Positions 36,906 to 45,593 of a stretch of DNA of 64,000 bases are shown here, piece by piece. How positions within the stretch are numbered: position 1 is the first letter of the stretch; each line of letters opens with the position of its first letter. The position numbers and the translations under genes are program-made. Where the stretch lies: the NCBI GenBank assembly GCA_000014925.1, contig CP000474.1, positions 1,426,001 to 1,490,000 on the forward strand, read 5' to 3'. A model generated the notes under the pieces. That model was not told the origin of the DNA. It saw only the letters and a program-made list of their open reading frames with translations, and did no database searches. Source of the stretch: Paenarthrobacter aurescens TC1. GTDB taxonomy: Bacteria > Actinomycetota > Actinomycetes > Actinomycetales > Micrococcaceae.

Positions 36906-37570
36906 GCGCAGTCATTTCCGGTCGAAGGGTCCGCATCGCGATCTGGATCCTCCTCGGCGCAATCGTTGGTGCGGGAGCGATCTGGTACGCAGTGCTCACC
37001 GCCAACAAGCCGGCTCCGGCTGCCCCACTTGCGGCCGCTGAAGCTCGGCTTGTCAGGGAGGACAGTCACCGGGTGACGAGCCCGGCCATGGAGAAAGCCC
37101 AGCTGGTGGAGTTCCTGGACTTCGAGTGTGAATCCTGCCTCGCCGCTGAGCCTCTGGTGGAGGAGTTGAAAAAGGAGTACGGGGACAGGATTACGTTCGT
37201 CCACCGCTATTTCCCGCTGCCCGGACACCGAAACTCAGGCGCCGCTGCACTGGCCGCGGAGGCTGCTGCCCAGCAGGGTAGGTATCAGGAAATGGCAGCG
37301 AAACTCTTCGCGACACAAAGCGAATGGGGCGAAAAGCAGACCTCCCAGGCAGCGCAGTTCAGGACCTTCGCCCAAGAAATCGGCCTGGAGATGGATCAGT
37401 ACGATGCCGCGGTGGCAGACCAGGCCAGCAAGGACCGGATCAGCCGGGACGTCGCCGACGGGAAAGCGCTCGGCGTGACTGGCACGCCTACGTTCTTCCT
37501 GAACGGAAAGAAGCTCACCCTGAATACCGAAGCCCAGTTCCGCCAGCTCCTCGACGACGCCGTGCGCTAA
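36902..37570 (+). CDS. DsbA-like membrane-anchored thioredoxin-fold protein
   Basis: A 222-residue protein with an N-terminal membrane anchor (VRIAIWILLGAIVGAGAIWYAV). The thioredoxin-fold domain has the active-site CESC in LDFECESCLAAEPLVEEL, plus the cis-Pro region GVTGTPTFFLNGKKL near the C-terminus. It should act outside the membrane on disulfides, possibly keeping extracytoplasmic thiols or metal-binding Cys reduced. Third gene of the cmtR operon (4-base overlap with the CDF gene). Its role in metal resistance is inferred from this linkage only. Confidence 0.85.
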   Translation: MSAVISGRRVRIAIWILLGAIVGAGAIWYAVLTANKPAPAAPLAAAEARLVREDSHRVTSPAMEKAQLVEFLDFECESCLAAEPLVEELKKEYGDRITFVHRYFPLPGHRNSGAAALAAEAAAQQGRYQEMAAKLFATQSEWGEKQTSQAAQFRTFAQEIGLEMDQYDAAVADQASKDRISRDVADGKALGVTGTPTFFLNGKKLTLNTEAQFRQLLDDAVR

Positions 37571-37620
37571 ATGGCCGGAAAGGCCTAGGCAGCTGCCACG
37601 TCCTTTCCCTGAGCGCACCA

Positions 37621-37637
37621 TGGTGGTCCGCTAGCCC
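37621..37637. repeat. 17-bp direct repeat, right copy (att-like)
   Basis: Identical to 35673-35689 (tggtggtccgctagccc), immediately downstream of the metal cassette. The preceding and following bases differ between copies, so identity stops at 17 bp. Confidence 0.9.
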
Positions 37638-37668
37638 AAATGTCCGCCCTTAGCTGTACACTCAATTA

Positions 37669-37684
37669 TCGAACATATATTCGA
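37669..37684. promoter_or_regulatory. LexA (SOS) box upstream of umuD
   Basis: tcgaacatatattcga is a palindrome of the form TCGAA-N6-TTCGA, matching the Gram-positive LexA box. It lies 14 bp before the GTG of the UmuD-like gene, so repression by LexA is expected. Confidence 0.8.
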
Positions 37685-37697
37685 ATAAAGGTGTGTT

Positions 37698-38129
37698 GTG
37701 GGCGTGATAGTCGGCCCCCGCGTGATAGATGCGGGCTTCTCCCTAATGTCAGTACTGCTGGCGCCTATACCGGTGGCGGCGGGGTATCCGTCACCTGCGC
37801 AGGACTATTTTGATGGCCGCATCGATCTCAATGAGCACTTGATCAAGGATGTCACCAGCACTTTCGTGGTGAGGGTGACGGGTCAGTCCATGGAGGGCGC
37901 CGGGATCAGCGACGGCGACGAGTTGATCGTCAACCGGGCCCTCGAGCCCAAGGATGGGTCCGTCGTCGTGGCTGTCCTTGATGGCGAGCTGACCATCAAG
38001 AGGCTGCGCGTCACGCCGTCAGGTGTAATTCTGCAGGCGGACAATCCCAAGTATCCGGACATTCGCGTTCCGGCGTTGTCTGAGCTGACCATCTGGGGCG
38101 TCGCCACCACGTGCCTGCATCACATCTAG
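37698..38129 (+). CDS. umuD: UmuD-like S24 autoprotease (SOS mutagenesis)
   Basis: A 143-residue LexA/UmuD-type protein. The self-cleavage Ala-Gly site is in VAAGYPSPAQDY, the catalytic Ser is in VRVTGQSMEGAGI, and the Lys is in ELTIKRLRV. There is no N-terminal DNA-binding domain, so it is UmuD rather than LexA. RecA-stimulated cleavage would activate a UmuC-type polymerase. GTG 37698 follows AAAGG and the LexA box. No umuC follows: the next gene is lacI on the other strand, with the two stops overlapping. A possible umuC start remnant lies at 41322. Confidence 0.88.
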   Translation: MGVIVGPRVIDAGFSLMSVLLAPIPVAAGYPSPAQDYFDGRIDLNEHLIKDVTSTFVVRVTGQSMEGAGISDGDELIVNRALEPKDGSVVVAVLDGELTIKRLRVTPSGVILQADNPKYPDIRVPALSELTIWGVATTCLHHI

Positions 38130-39142
38130 GTGACGCGCGCCGGTGGTGCTGTCGAGCTTCTCACCACCAGTTTCGGCGTGACTCGCCTGTCAGCGACGGG
38201 CGCCTCGGGATTGCTGAGGCGTTCCAGCGCGACGGTGCCCGCAATTTGTCCCAGCTCAGTAGCGTGAAGGTCGACGGAGGTGAGATCGATGCCGTGGAGT
38301 CCGGAGGTCCTCGAATTGTCGTAACCCACCAAGGAGAGCTCGGATGGCACCGAGAGGCCTTTGGCATACGCGGCCTCCCGGGCACCCAGGGCCAGCTGGT
38401 CGTTGTGGGTGAAGATTGCCGTTGGTCGCTCGGTCATGCTGAGCAGTTCGGTGGCCGCGCGCTGTCCGGCGTCCTGGGTGAAGTCCTCAGCCGCGAGCAT
38501 AAGTGGCTTCAGCCCGGCGTCGCGCATGGTCTTCGCGTAGCTCTGCCTCCGGACCGTATGCCCGTCGTACACGGGCCCGGCCAAGTGGGCGATTCTCGTG
38601 TGACCCAGCCCGATGAGGTGTTCAGTGGCGGCGCGGGCGCCGGCAGCGTCGTCCGAATAGACGCTATCCACTCCCTCTACGGGGCGCGTCACGCTCACGA
38701 GCGGGACAATGTGGGCCAACTCCCGGACCCGCTCCTCGGAATCCAACAGCGTGGCGGCGATGATGATGCCCACCCGTGCCTCAATCAGCGACTCCAGCGC
38801 TCCTTGATCCTCACCGTCAATGGACCGCGAGACGCTGAGAATGAGTCTGTTACGGTCTTGGGGCAGTGCCGTGCGGACACCACTGAGGATGTCCGCGTAG
38901 ACCTCATTGCGGATGTCCATGAGATAAAGCCCGACGGCGGAGCGATGCTTGCGTGCGAGATCGGCGGCTACTGCGTTGGGCCGGTAGCCCAGACGCTTGG
39001 CGGCTTCGAAAATGGCCTGCTTGGTTTCGTCGCTGACGCCAGGCGCGCCGCGGAAGGCAAAGGACACGAGGGTTCGCGAAACGCCGACTTCCTTGGCGAC
39101 GTCGCTTTGCGTGGCCGAACGATGGCGGTGGTCCATAACCAT
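38126..39142 (-). CDS. LacI-family transcriptional regulator
   Basis: A 338-residue repressor. The N-terminal HTH is ATQSDVAKEVGVSRTLVSFAF with the hinge helix RLGYRPNAVAADLARKHRS, followed by a periplasmic-binding-protein-like sugar domain (VGLYLMDIRNEVYADILSG, FTHNDQLALGAREAAY, VGYDNSRTSGLHGIDLTSVD). It is divergent from the sugar transporter at 39280 and most likely controls it. Its stop overlaps that of umuD by four bases. Confidence 0.92.
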   Translation of the reverse strand: MVMDHRHRSATQSDVAKEVGVSRTLVSFAFRGAPGVSDETKQAIFEAAKRLGYRPNAVAADLARKHRSAVGLYLMDIRNEVYADILSGVRTALPQDRNRLILSVSRSIDGEDQGALESLIEARVGIIIAATLLDSEERVRELAHIVPLVSVTRPVEGVDSVYSDDAAGARAATEHLIGLGHTRIAHLAGPVYDGHTVRRQSYAKTMRDAGLKPLMLAAEDFTQDAGQRAATELLSMTERPTAIFTHNDQLALGAREAAYAKGLSVPSELSLVGYDNSRTSGLHGIDLTSVDLHATELGQIAGTVALERLSNPEAPVADRRVTPKLVVRSSTAPPARVT

Positions 39143-39186
39143 GTCCTCATCCTCCCATGGAGGAGAAACTGCAAAATTAAGTCATT

Positions 39187-39256
39187 TGTAAGTTTGACCT
39201 TACATTTAGGCCTTTCGCGCGTTAGTCTGTATTCAGAGCGGGTGGATATGACCCGC
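39187..39256. promoter_or_regulatory. Inverted repeats in lacI/transporter intergenic region
   Basis: Two inverted repeats lie between the divergent genes: tgtaag-N6-cttaca (39187-39204) and gcgggt-N7-acccgc (39238-39256). Either could be the operator of the LacI-type protein. Neither has the CG-centred core typical of classic LacI operators. Confidence 0.4.
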
Positions 39257-39279
39257 GCCACACTGACAAAGGAGTCCTG

Positions 39280-40746
39280 ATGTCTGCTACGCAAACGCAG
39301 AGGGGAGGCGCCAACGGCGTTTCGCTCCCTCCGCTGACCAATGGCCCGCACCGAAAGCGCCTGGGGCTCGTCGCACTGGTAGCCACCTTCGGCGGTCTCC
39401 TCTTCGGCTACGACACGGGCGTTATCAATGGCGCACTGCGGCCTATGACGGCCGATCTCGGCCTTACGCCGTTGACTGAAGGGATTGTCACCAGCTCGCT
39501 TTTGTTCGGAGCGGCTGCCGGTGCAGTCGGCGGCGGTCGGTTGTCTGACGGTTGGGGTCGCCGCAAGACGATCATCCTGCTGGCCGTGCTGTTCTTTGCC
39601 GGAACCGTCGCCTGCGTTTTCGCGCCGAGCTTTGAAGTGATGGTGCTGGGGCGCGTCATTCTCGGCCTGGCCGTGGGCGGCGCCTCCACGGTAGTCCCCG
39701 TATTCCTCGCAGAGTTGGCACCGTACGAAATCCGAGGCTCCCTGGCCGGCCGGAATGAACTCATGATCGTCATCGGTCAGCTCGCGGCCTTCGTGGTCAA
39801 CGCCATCATTGGCAACGTCTGGGGTGAGTTCGGGGGAGTGTGGCGCATCATGCTCGCCATCGCCGCACTGCCTGCCATCGCTTTGTTCTTCGGCATGCTG
39901 CGGATGCCCGAGTCGCCGCGTTGGCTCATCTCGAAGGGACGCTGGGAAGAAGCCCTGGTGGTCCTGAAGACCATTCGCTCCGAGGAGCGGGCCGAGGCTG
40001 AAATGGCCGATGTAAAGCACCTCGCCGACGAAGAGCGGGCCTCCAAGGCCACGTCCTGGGGCGCGCTGAAGGACAAATGGATCCTGCGCATCATCCTGGT
40101 GGGCATTGGCCTGGGTGTTGCCCAGCAGCTGACGGGCATCAACTCGATCATGTACTACGGCCAGTCTGTGTTGGTTGAGGCAGGGTTCGACTCCAATGCT
40201 GCCCTCATCGCCAACATCGCACCAGGCGTGATCGCCGTAGTTGGTGGCGTGATTGCGTTGACTCTCATGCAGCGCGTCAATCGTCGCACCACGCTGCTCT
40301 TGGGCTTCACGCTGACCACCGTGTGCCACTTCCTCATCGGCATCGCATCCATCGTTCTGCCGGTCGGCAATGCCGCACGCCCGTTCGTCATCTTGTTCCT
40401 GGTGGTCGCGTTTGTAGGATCCATGCAGACCTTTCTGAACATCGCCGTGTGGGTGATGTTGTCCGAGATCTTCCCGCTGCATGTTCGCGGTTTCGCCATC
40501 GGCCTATCGGTGTTCTGCCTCTGGATCGCCAACGCACTCCTGGGCCTCTTCTTCCCCACGCTGGTAGCCGGCGTGGGGATCACGGGAACGTTCTTCCTCT
40601 TTGGAATAGTTGGAATCCTGGCCCTTATTTTCATCTACACGCAGGTTCCCGAAACCCGCGGACGCACGCTGGAGGCACTCGAAGAAGATGTGACCACGGG
40701 CGCCATCTACTTGGTGCACAAAAAAGAATCGGCTGGAGTTTCCTAG
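39280..40746 (+). CDS. MFS sugar:H+ symporter (sugar porter family)
   Basis: A 488-residue, 12-helix major-facilitator protein. Sugar-porter signatures are clear: FGYDTGVINGAL in helix 1, GRLSDGWGRRKT, RVILGLAVGGASTVVPVFLAE, PESPRWLISKGR after helix 6, QQLTGINSIMYYG in helix 7, and PETRGRTLEALEED at the C-terminus. This group includes xylose, glucose and myo-inositol carriers; the substrate cannot be fixed. It has a good AAGGAG upstream of ATG 39280 and is divergent from the LacI regulator. Confidence 0.93.
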   Translation: MSATQTQRGGANGVSLPPLTNGPHRKRLGLVALVATFGGLLFGYDTGVINGALRPMTADLGLTPLTEGIVTSSLLFGAAAGAVGGGRLSDGWGRRKTIILLAVLFFAGTVACVFAPSFEVMVLGRVILGLAVGGASTVVPVFLAELAPYEIRGSLAGRNELMIVIGQLAAFVVNAIIGNVWGEFGGVWRIMLAIAALPAIALFFGMLRMPESPRWLISKGRWEEALVVLKTIRSEERAEAEMADVKHLADEERASKATSWGALKDKWILRIILVGIGLGVAQQLTGINSIMYYGQSVLVEAGFDSNAALIANIAPGVIAVVGGVIALTLMQRVNRRTTLLLGFTLTTVCHFLIGIASIVLPVGNAARPFVILFLVVAFVGSMQTFLNIAVWVMLSEIFPLHVRGFAIGLSVFCLWIANALLGLFFPTLVAGVGITGTFFLFGIVGILALIFIYTQVPETRGRTLEALEEDVTTGAIYLVHKKESAGVS

Positions 40747-40785
40747 CCTTTCCGCCCCGCAGCGTCCCGGCTTTTTCGTATCGCC

Positions 40786-40835
40786 GCATCCCGCCCGCCG
40801 GACTTTCCACAGTCCGGCGGGCGGGATGCTTTTGT
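40786..40835 (+). terminator. Strong rho-independent terminator after sugar transporter
   Basis: gcatcccgcccgccggac (40786-40803) pairs perfectly over 18 bp with gtccggcgggcgggatgc (40812-40829), with an 8-base loop and a following tttt. Confidence 0.93.
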
Positions 40836-40871
40836 CTGCTGCCAGCTATCCGGTTCTTTATCCGGATCCCT

Positions 40872-41090
40872 CTAGGCACTGCCTACGCCTCGGCTGAATG
40901 GGTCGTGAATGAGGGTCCCCAGTTCTTGGTCTATGTCTTCGAACCTCAGGACTGCACGCTTGCGGGATGGCTTCGGAGTGGCCGAGGCCGGCGCCTTGTT
41001 GGGATTGTCGGCAACGGCTGCCAGGACTCGCTACTCAAGAGCCCGGAAACACTTGAGAGCCAGCATGGCCAGTAACGGCAGCTAAATCCC
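40872..41090 (-). pseudogene. Possible degraded coding remnant, unrecognised
   Basis: On the minus strand one frame reads LALKCFRALE, an in-frame TAG, then VLAAVADNPNKAPASATPKP and KRAVLRFEDIDQELGTLIHD before a stop at 40872. The composition looks protein-like, but no start or family is recognised. The rest of 40,836-41,248 shows nothing I can name. Low confidence; could be chance. Confidence 0.2.
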
Positions 41091-41251
41091 TGCTCAGAGA
41101 ACGGCAGGTTCCTGACGTAGCTGGCCAATACGGCGTTGTTCCAACGAACTGCGGTCAGACGGTTGAGGAACACGGAAGACTCCATGAAATCCTCTGGATC
41201 CATTGGGCAGCGAAGTTTTTGTCGGGGCCAAAAGGTACAGTAGAAGTATTC

Positions 41252-41267
41252 GAATATATGTTCGAAT
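41252..41267. promoter_or_regulatory. Second LexA (SOS) box
   Basis: tcgaatatatgttcga is the exact reverse complement of the box at 37669-37684. It precedes, by about 55 bp, a short coding start resembling a Y-family polymerase (41322). Confidence 0.7.
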
Positions 41268-41321
41268 GCACGGCGTGTCCTGCACTGAAACAGGGGCGCG
41301 CGTGCTATTGCCGATCAAGGG

Positions 41322-41510
41322 ATGGAAATGTCCAAGCCAGCGCTCATGCACCGGATGCAGGAGATTGCCCACGTGGATATGAATTTTCACTCACCTGAAT
41401 GGTGTTGTTGCTCTGGAGATCGTCGGATGGGCACCACGCGGGAATCGGGTATCCTCTGGCTTCGAGCCGGAGTCACTGAGCGGACGAGTCACGGGAGCTT
41501 TGGCTGTTGA
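41322..41510 (+). pseudogene. umuC-like 5' remnant
   Basis: From ATG 41322 the frame gives MEMSKPALMHRMQEIAHVDM and then an unrelated run of about 40 residues to a stop. IAHVDMN-F resembles the first strand of UmuC proteins (I-A-L-V-D-V-N-x-F), which carries a catalytic Asp. With the LexA box just upstream, this looks like the beginning of a umuC gene truncated by rearrangement at the edge of the mobile-element region. The similarity is short, so this is tentative. Confidence 0.35.
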
Positions 41511-41539
41511 GGGCCTATATGTGCCCGGGATGTGCCGTC

Positions 41540-41800
41540 CGCCGCGGCCACCTGCTCATCGCTCTCGGTACAGCGACCGCCGAGAAGGGATTCCGGATCC
41601 AGTTGACCTCACGACCGAACTCCAACTCATCGAGGCCCACTGAACGGAAGGAGAGGGCCGGTGTTGCGATCGCATCGGACCCCGGCTTCGCCGACTGGCC
41701 CGTGGGCTCGCCGACCCCCGGCCCTGCCCGCCTCGCCTTCAAAGGTGCCGCCATCGAAACCGGCACCGACTCCTACCGCCTCACCACACCCGAGCCGCCA
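41540..41800 (+). pseudogene. Internally deleted IS21-family istB (helper ATPase) remnant
   Basis: One plus-strand frame contains GHLLIALGTATAEKGFRIQ, which matches the segment after Walker A in IS21 IstB proteins. After about 25 residues it jumps to ERAGVAIASDPGFADWPVG and AIETGTDSYRLTTPEP, which matches the IstB C-terminus. Some 150 residues of the ATPase core are missing, as is the Walker A lysine region. No istA or intact inverted repeat is visible. Confidence 0.55.
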
Positions 41801-42095
41801 CGTCGGCACGGCCGCCGGCGCACGCTCGTGGAAGGCGTGGACCCTTGGGGGTGGCGTCCCGCACGCAGGGCACTCCACGGCTTCGCCCCTGGTCGAGGCG
41901 CGAACCAAGATCGCGTCGCCGGCGTCTTCGACGTCCTCGATCGCCAGCGCCGCCAGCCTCGAGAACACCGTCCTGGCCAGCATTTTCGTATCAGACACGA
42001 CCGATCATGATAAGCCCGAAGCCCGAAGCCCGTACCGACGGTTGACGCGCCGCTGCCACCGAAAGTGCGACAGTGCCGTTTAGCGGACACTCCCC
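41792..42095 (-). pseudogene. 5' end of an ISL3-type transposase with terminal sequence
   Basis: GTG 41998 starts MSDTKMLARTVFSRLAALAI and continues VRASTRGEAVECPACGTPPP and RVHAFHERAPA. That is the N-terminal zinc-finger part of ISL3-family transposases (the CPxCG pair). Similarity ends near 41792, where the istB remnant begins in the opposite direction. Upstream of the start, 42078-42095 (gtttagcggacactcccc) looks like the terminal inverted repeat. About 69 of over 400 residues remain. Confidence 0.55.
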
Positions 42096-42429
42096 ACGTC
42101 GACCAGGGAGTCAGCGGGTCGAGGGCTTCACGGCTTTACGTGATGACGGGGAAGAGTCCTATCCGATGGGCGGAATCCCGGGACGGTGTCGCCGGGAGCC
42201 GATGGCGCTCGGCCCCAGCTTGTTCGGGCCCTCGTTTTGACACGAGGGGTCGGGGCCGGCGGGGGCATGGAGCTGTGACATGGGGCGGTCGGAGCGGTCG
42301 TTTCACAGGAACGGATGTCAATTTTGTGTGTAATTCCTGTGGTTTTTCCCTGATTTGCCTGTGTATTTCCTCTTGCTGTAGGAATTCAGGGTATTTGGCT
42401 ATGTTTGCCGGCGCTGGGCCGGTTGTGAG
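42096..42429 (+). other. Gene-free stretch upstream of RHS-type gene
   Basis: No gene is recognised. A hairpin is present at 42211-42257: ggcccc/ggggcc outside, ccctcgt (42229-42235)/acgaggg (42242-42248) inside. An AT-richer segment at 42320-42400 could hold the promoter of the downstream secreted protein. Confidence 0.4.
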
Positions 42430-45151
42430 GTGGGGGTTCTCGTGGGGGGTCGGGCTGTGCGCCGTTTCCTGGGTTCGGTGGCGGTGGCGTGTTCGGTGGC
42501 GCTGGTTGGTTCGGGGTTGAGCCCGGCGGCGGCGGCACCGGAACCTGACGCCGCCCCGCCGGCGGTGGAGGGTCAGGTGACCTCCCGCCCGGACGCGGTC
42601 TCGGCGCAGGTTTCGGCGCGGGCCACCGGCCGGCGCGTGGAGGACCTGTCCCAGCGCACGGCGACCGAACAGGTGTTCGCGAACCCTGACGGGTCCTGGA
42701 CCTCGGAGACGTCCACGGGCGCGCGGTTCGCGGAGAAGAACGGGGTGTTCGTCCCGATCTCGGACCTGGGAACCCTCGAGTCGGCGGGCGAAACGGTCAC
42801 GGGGGCCGGCACCAGGCTCTCCATCGCCGACGGGGCGGATACCCCCGGGGACGGTCCGACGGAGGGCTCGGTCCCGCTGGCCACGCTGGAAGGCACGGGC
42901 GAGGACAAGGGCACAAGGCTCGAGCTCGGCTGGGAAGGGTCACTTCCCGCCCCCGAGGTCAGCGGGAACGTCGCCACCTACACGGACGGCGTCGAGGTTC
43001 CGGTGCAGGACGCGCCCGCCCAGGCCGCCGACACGGTGGACGCCGAGGCTCCGGTGCGGGACGCGCCGGCCAGCACCGCCGACACGGTGGACGCCGAGGT
43101 TACGGTCGAGCCGACCCGCAGCGGCTTCTCGCATCGGACGGTGCTGGAGCAGGCCCCCGAAGGCGACGTGGAGCTGCGTTTCCCGCTGAGGTTCTCCAAG
43201 GGCCTGAAGGTCGTCCGGGACGAGGGAACCGGGGACCTGCGGGCCGTGGACGCCGGAGGGGAAACGGTGTTCTTCGCCCCGGCCCCGACCATGTGGGACG
43301 CGAAGATCGACGAGGCCTCGGGGCTGCCGGCGGCCGAGACCCGGGTCGACACCGCCATCGAAACCGTGGACGGGGTCCAGATCCTGGTCCTGAAGGTGGC
43401 CAAGGAGTGGCTGCAGGATCCTGCGCGGCAGTACCCGGTCACGATCGACCCGACCTGGACCTCCGGCGCGTCGGACACGTGGGTCCAGGCCGACGTGCCC
43501 GGCTCCAAGGCCGGCGACACGGAGCTGCGGGTGGGCACGTTCAACGGCGGGTCCTTGAAGTCGCGCTCGTTCCTGCAGTTCTCCTCGACCGCCCTGACGG
43601 GCAAGCAGATCACCAAGGCCGAGCTGCGGATGCACAACTACTACTCGTACTCGTGCACGTCCTCCCCGATCGAGGTGCAGCGGCTCACGACGGCGTGGGT
43701 GTCCACGGACGTGCGGTGGACCGCGCAGCCGACACACACCACCTCGGGCGAGGGCTCCAACAACGTCTCCAAGGGCTACAGCGCCTCCTGCGCGGCCGGC
43801 CACGTCTACTACCCGATCACCCCGATCGCCCAGTACTGGGCGGACAACCCCACCAAGAACTTCGGGGTGCGCCTGGTGGCCCAGGACGAGACGAACAACT
43901 ACTCCTGGAAGCGCTACCGCTCGGCCAACTACGTCACCGGGGCCAACGACCCGGTGGAGCCGACCTTCATCGTCACCTACAACTCCTACCCTGACACCGC
44001 CTCCGGGGTCTCGTTCGGGTCCGGCCAGTCCTCCACGGACTCCACGGGCAAACTGTGGGTCAGGACGAAGACCCCCACCCTGGGCGCGACCGTCACCGAC
44101 CCGGACGGCGGCAAGGTGAAGGCCGAGTTCGACGTGTCCGGAGCCACGACCGTGACCAAGCTTGCGGGTTCGAGCGTGGACTCCAAGACCCTCTCCACCG
44201 CCAAGCCCACCCTCGTGGAGGGCACCCACACGGCCAAGGCGTGGGCCAACGACGGCACGCTGCGGTCCAAGGCCGCCGGCACGTCGACCACGTTCACCGT
44301 GGACAGCGTGAAGCCGGCCACCCCCACGATCACCTCCGATGCCGGATACACGAACAACTCGTGGAAGAGCCAGAAGCCGACCTCGAACAGGTTCACGTTC
44401 GCCTCCAACACCGACGCCTACCAGTTCCGGTACTCCCTCAACGGGGCGGCCGGCCAGTACGTCACGGCAACCGGCGGGACCGCGTCCGTGGACTGGAACC
44501 CCTCGGGTGCCAACACGATCCGCGTGGTGGCCCTGGACCGGGCCGGGAACGAAACCGCCGCAACGGAGATGGCCTTCGGCAACGGTCCGGTGAGCCTGAC
44601 CGCGCCGAAGGCGGGCATCACCAGCACCGACTCGTTCGCGGTCGCCGCCACGGGTCCGAACATCTCCAACGGCGGAACGCCCACGGCGACCGGGTATTGG
44701 AGGGTCGCCGACTCGCTGACCCAGGACAAGGACGCCAACGGCTCGCCCGCCGGCTGGAAAGGCGGCGTCCCGCTGACCGTGGCCGGCCAGGGGGCCACGT
44801 GGACGGCCAACGGCCTGGTCGCGGTGGCGGCCGGCGACCTCCAGGCGGTGGGCAAGGACCGGATCCCGGCGCTGGTGGAGCTGCAGGTCTGCTTCACCTA
44901 CCCCAACCTGGCGGTGGGCAACGGCCAGGTGCAGTGCACGACGAACACGCAGAAGAAGGCCACCCAGGTCACGAAGCTGCCGCACGCGTTCGGGGACAAC
45001 TACCCCACCGCCGAGGCCGGGGCCGGCCAGATCGCCCTGACCACCGGCGAACTGAACATCTCGGCCACGGACGTGAACGTCGATGCCGGCAACACCGGCC
45101 TGTCCGTCTCCCGCACCTACTCCTCCTACTCCGGCATCGGCGCGAACTCCC
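42430..45151 (+). pseudogene. Secreted DNRLRE / RHS-type wall protein, C-terminus lost
   Basis: A large exported protein. GTG 42430 gives [20 protein letters not shown], a signal peptide ending near SPAAAAPEP. An Ala/Val-rich stalk follows with two 51-bp coding repeats (APVRDAPASTADTVDAE type), then a DNRLRE domain (DTWVQADVPGSKAGDTELRV to YRSANYVTGANDPVEPTFIV), Ig-like modules, and DAGNTGLSVSRTYSSYSGIG, the usual entry to an RHS/YD-repeat core. At about 45151 the homology stops and IS256 transposase sequence begins in another frame; the frame runs on to 45594 by chance. The YD repeats and any C-terminal toxin are missing, so the remaining 900 residues are probably non-functional. Confidence 0.75.
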
Positions 45152-45473
45152 GACGGGCTCAAGGGCCTGCCCGAGGCGATCACGACCACGTGGGAGCGGA
45201 CCGTGGTGCAGCAGTGCATCGTGCACCTGATCCGCAACAGCTTCCGCTACGCCGGCCGGCAGCACCGCGACGGGATCGTCAAGGCCCTCAAGCCCGTTTA
45301 CACCGCCCCGTCCGAGCAAGCAGCCAAAGACCGGTTCGCCGAGTTCACGGCCGAATGGGGCCAACGATATCCGGCGATCGTACGGCTGTGGGAGTCCTCC
45401 TGGGCCGAATTCGTGCCGTTCCTCGAATACGACGTCGAGATCCGCCGGGTGATCTGCACGACGAACGCGATCG
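45152..45473 (+). pseudogene. IS256-family transposase, central fragment
   Basis: In frame, DGLKGLPEAITTTWERTVVQ, CIVHLIRNSFRYAGRQ, FAEFTAEWGQRYPAIVRLWE and IRRVICTTNAI match the middle of Mutator/IS256 transposases, including the second catalytic Asp in CDGLKGLP. The N-terminal half is missing where the RHS-type gene begins. The fragment ends precisely at the codon before the catalytic Glu (NAI-E), where a Tn554-like element is inserted; it resumes at 49466. Confidence 0.88.
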
Positions 45474-45486
45474 TTATCTCCAGTCC
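45468..45486. repeat. Left 19-bp terminal inverted repeat of Tn554-like element
   Basis: cgatcgttatctccagtcc, the exact reverse complement of 49447-49465. The outer six bases cgatcg occur at both ends and once in the uninterrupted transposase frame, so they are the crossover/duplicated target. Confidence 0.92.
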
Positions 45487-45593
45487 TCCGTACCATGTCC
45501 TCGATGTCGGTCAGGGACGTTCTGGCTGTTTTGGTCGCCGTGGTGGACGTGCTTATCTCCAGTGTGTCCATCACGGAAGGGGCTGGAGGGCTG

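Noticed and set aside
41507..42010. A functional 167-residue gene
   Set aside because: The frame fuses an internally deleted istB remnant with antisense of an ISL3-type transposase; it has no coherent fold.
42940..45237. 765-codon minus-strand open frame opposite the RHS-type gene
   Set aside because: Arg/Gly/Val-rich antisense artefact in very GC-rich DNA; no recognisable domain.
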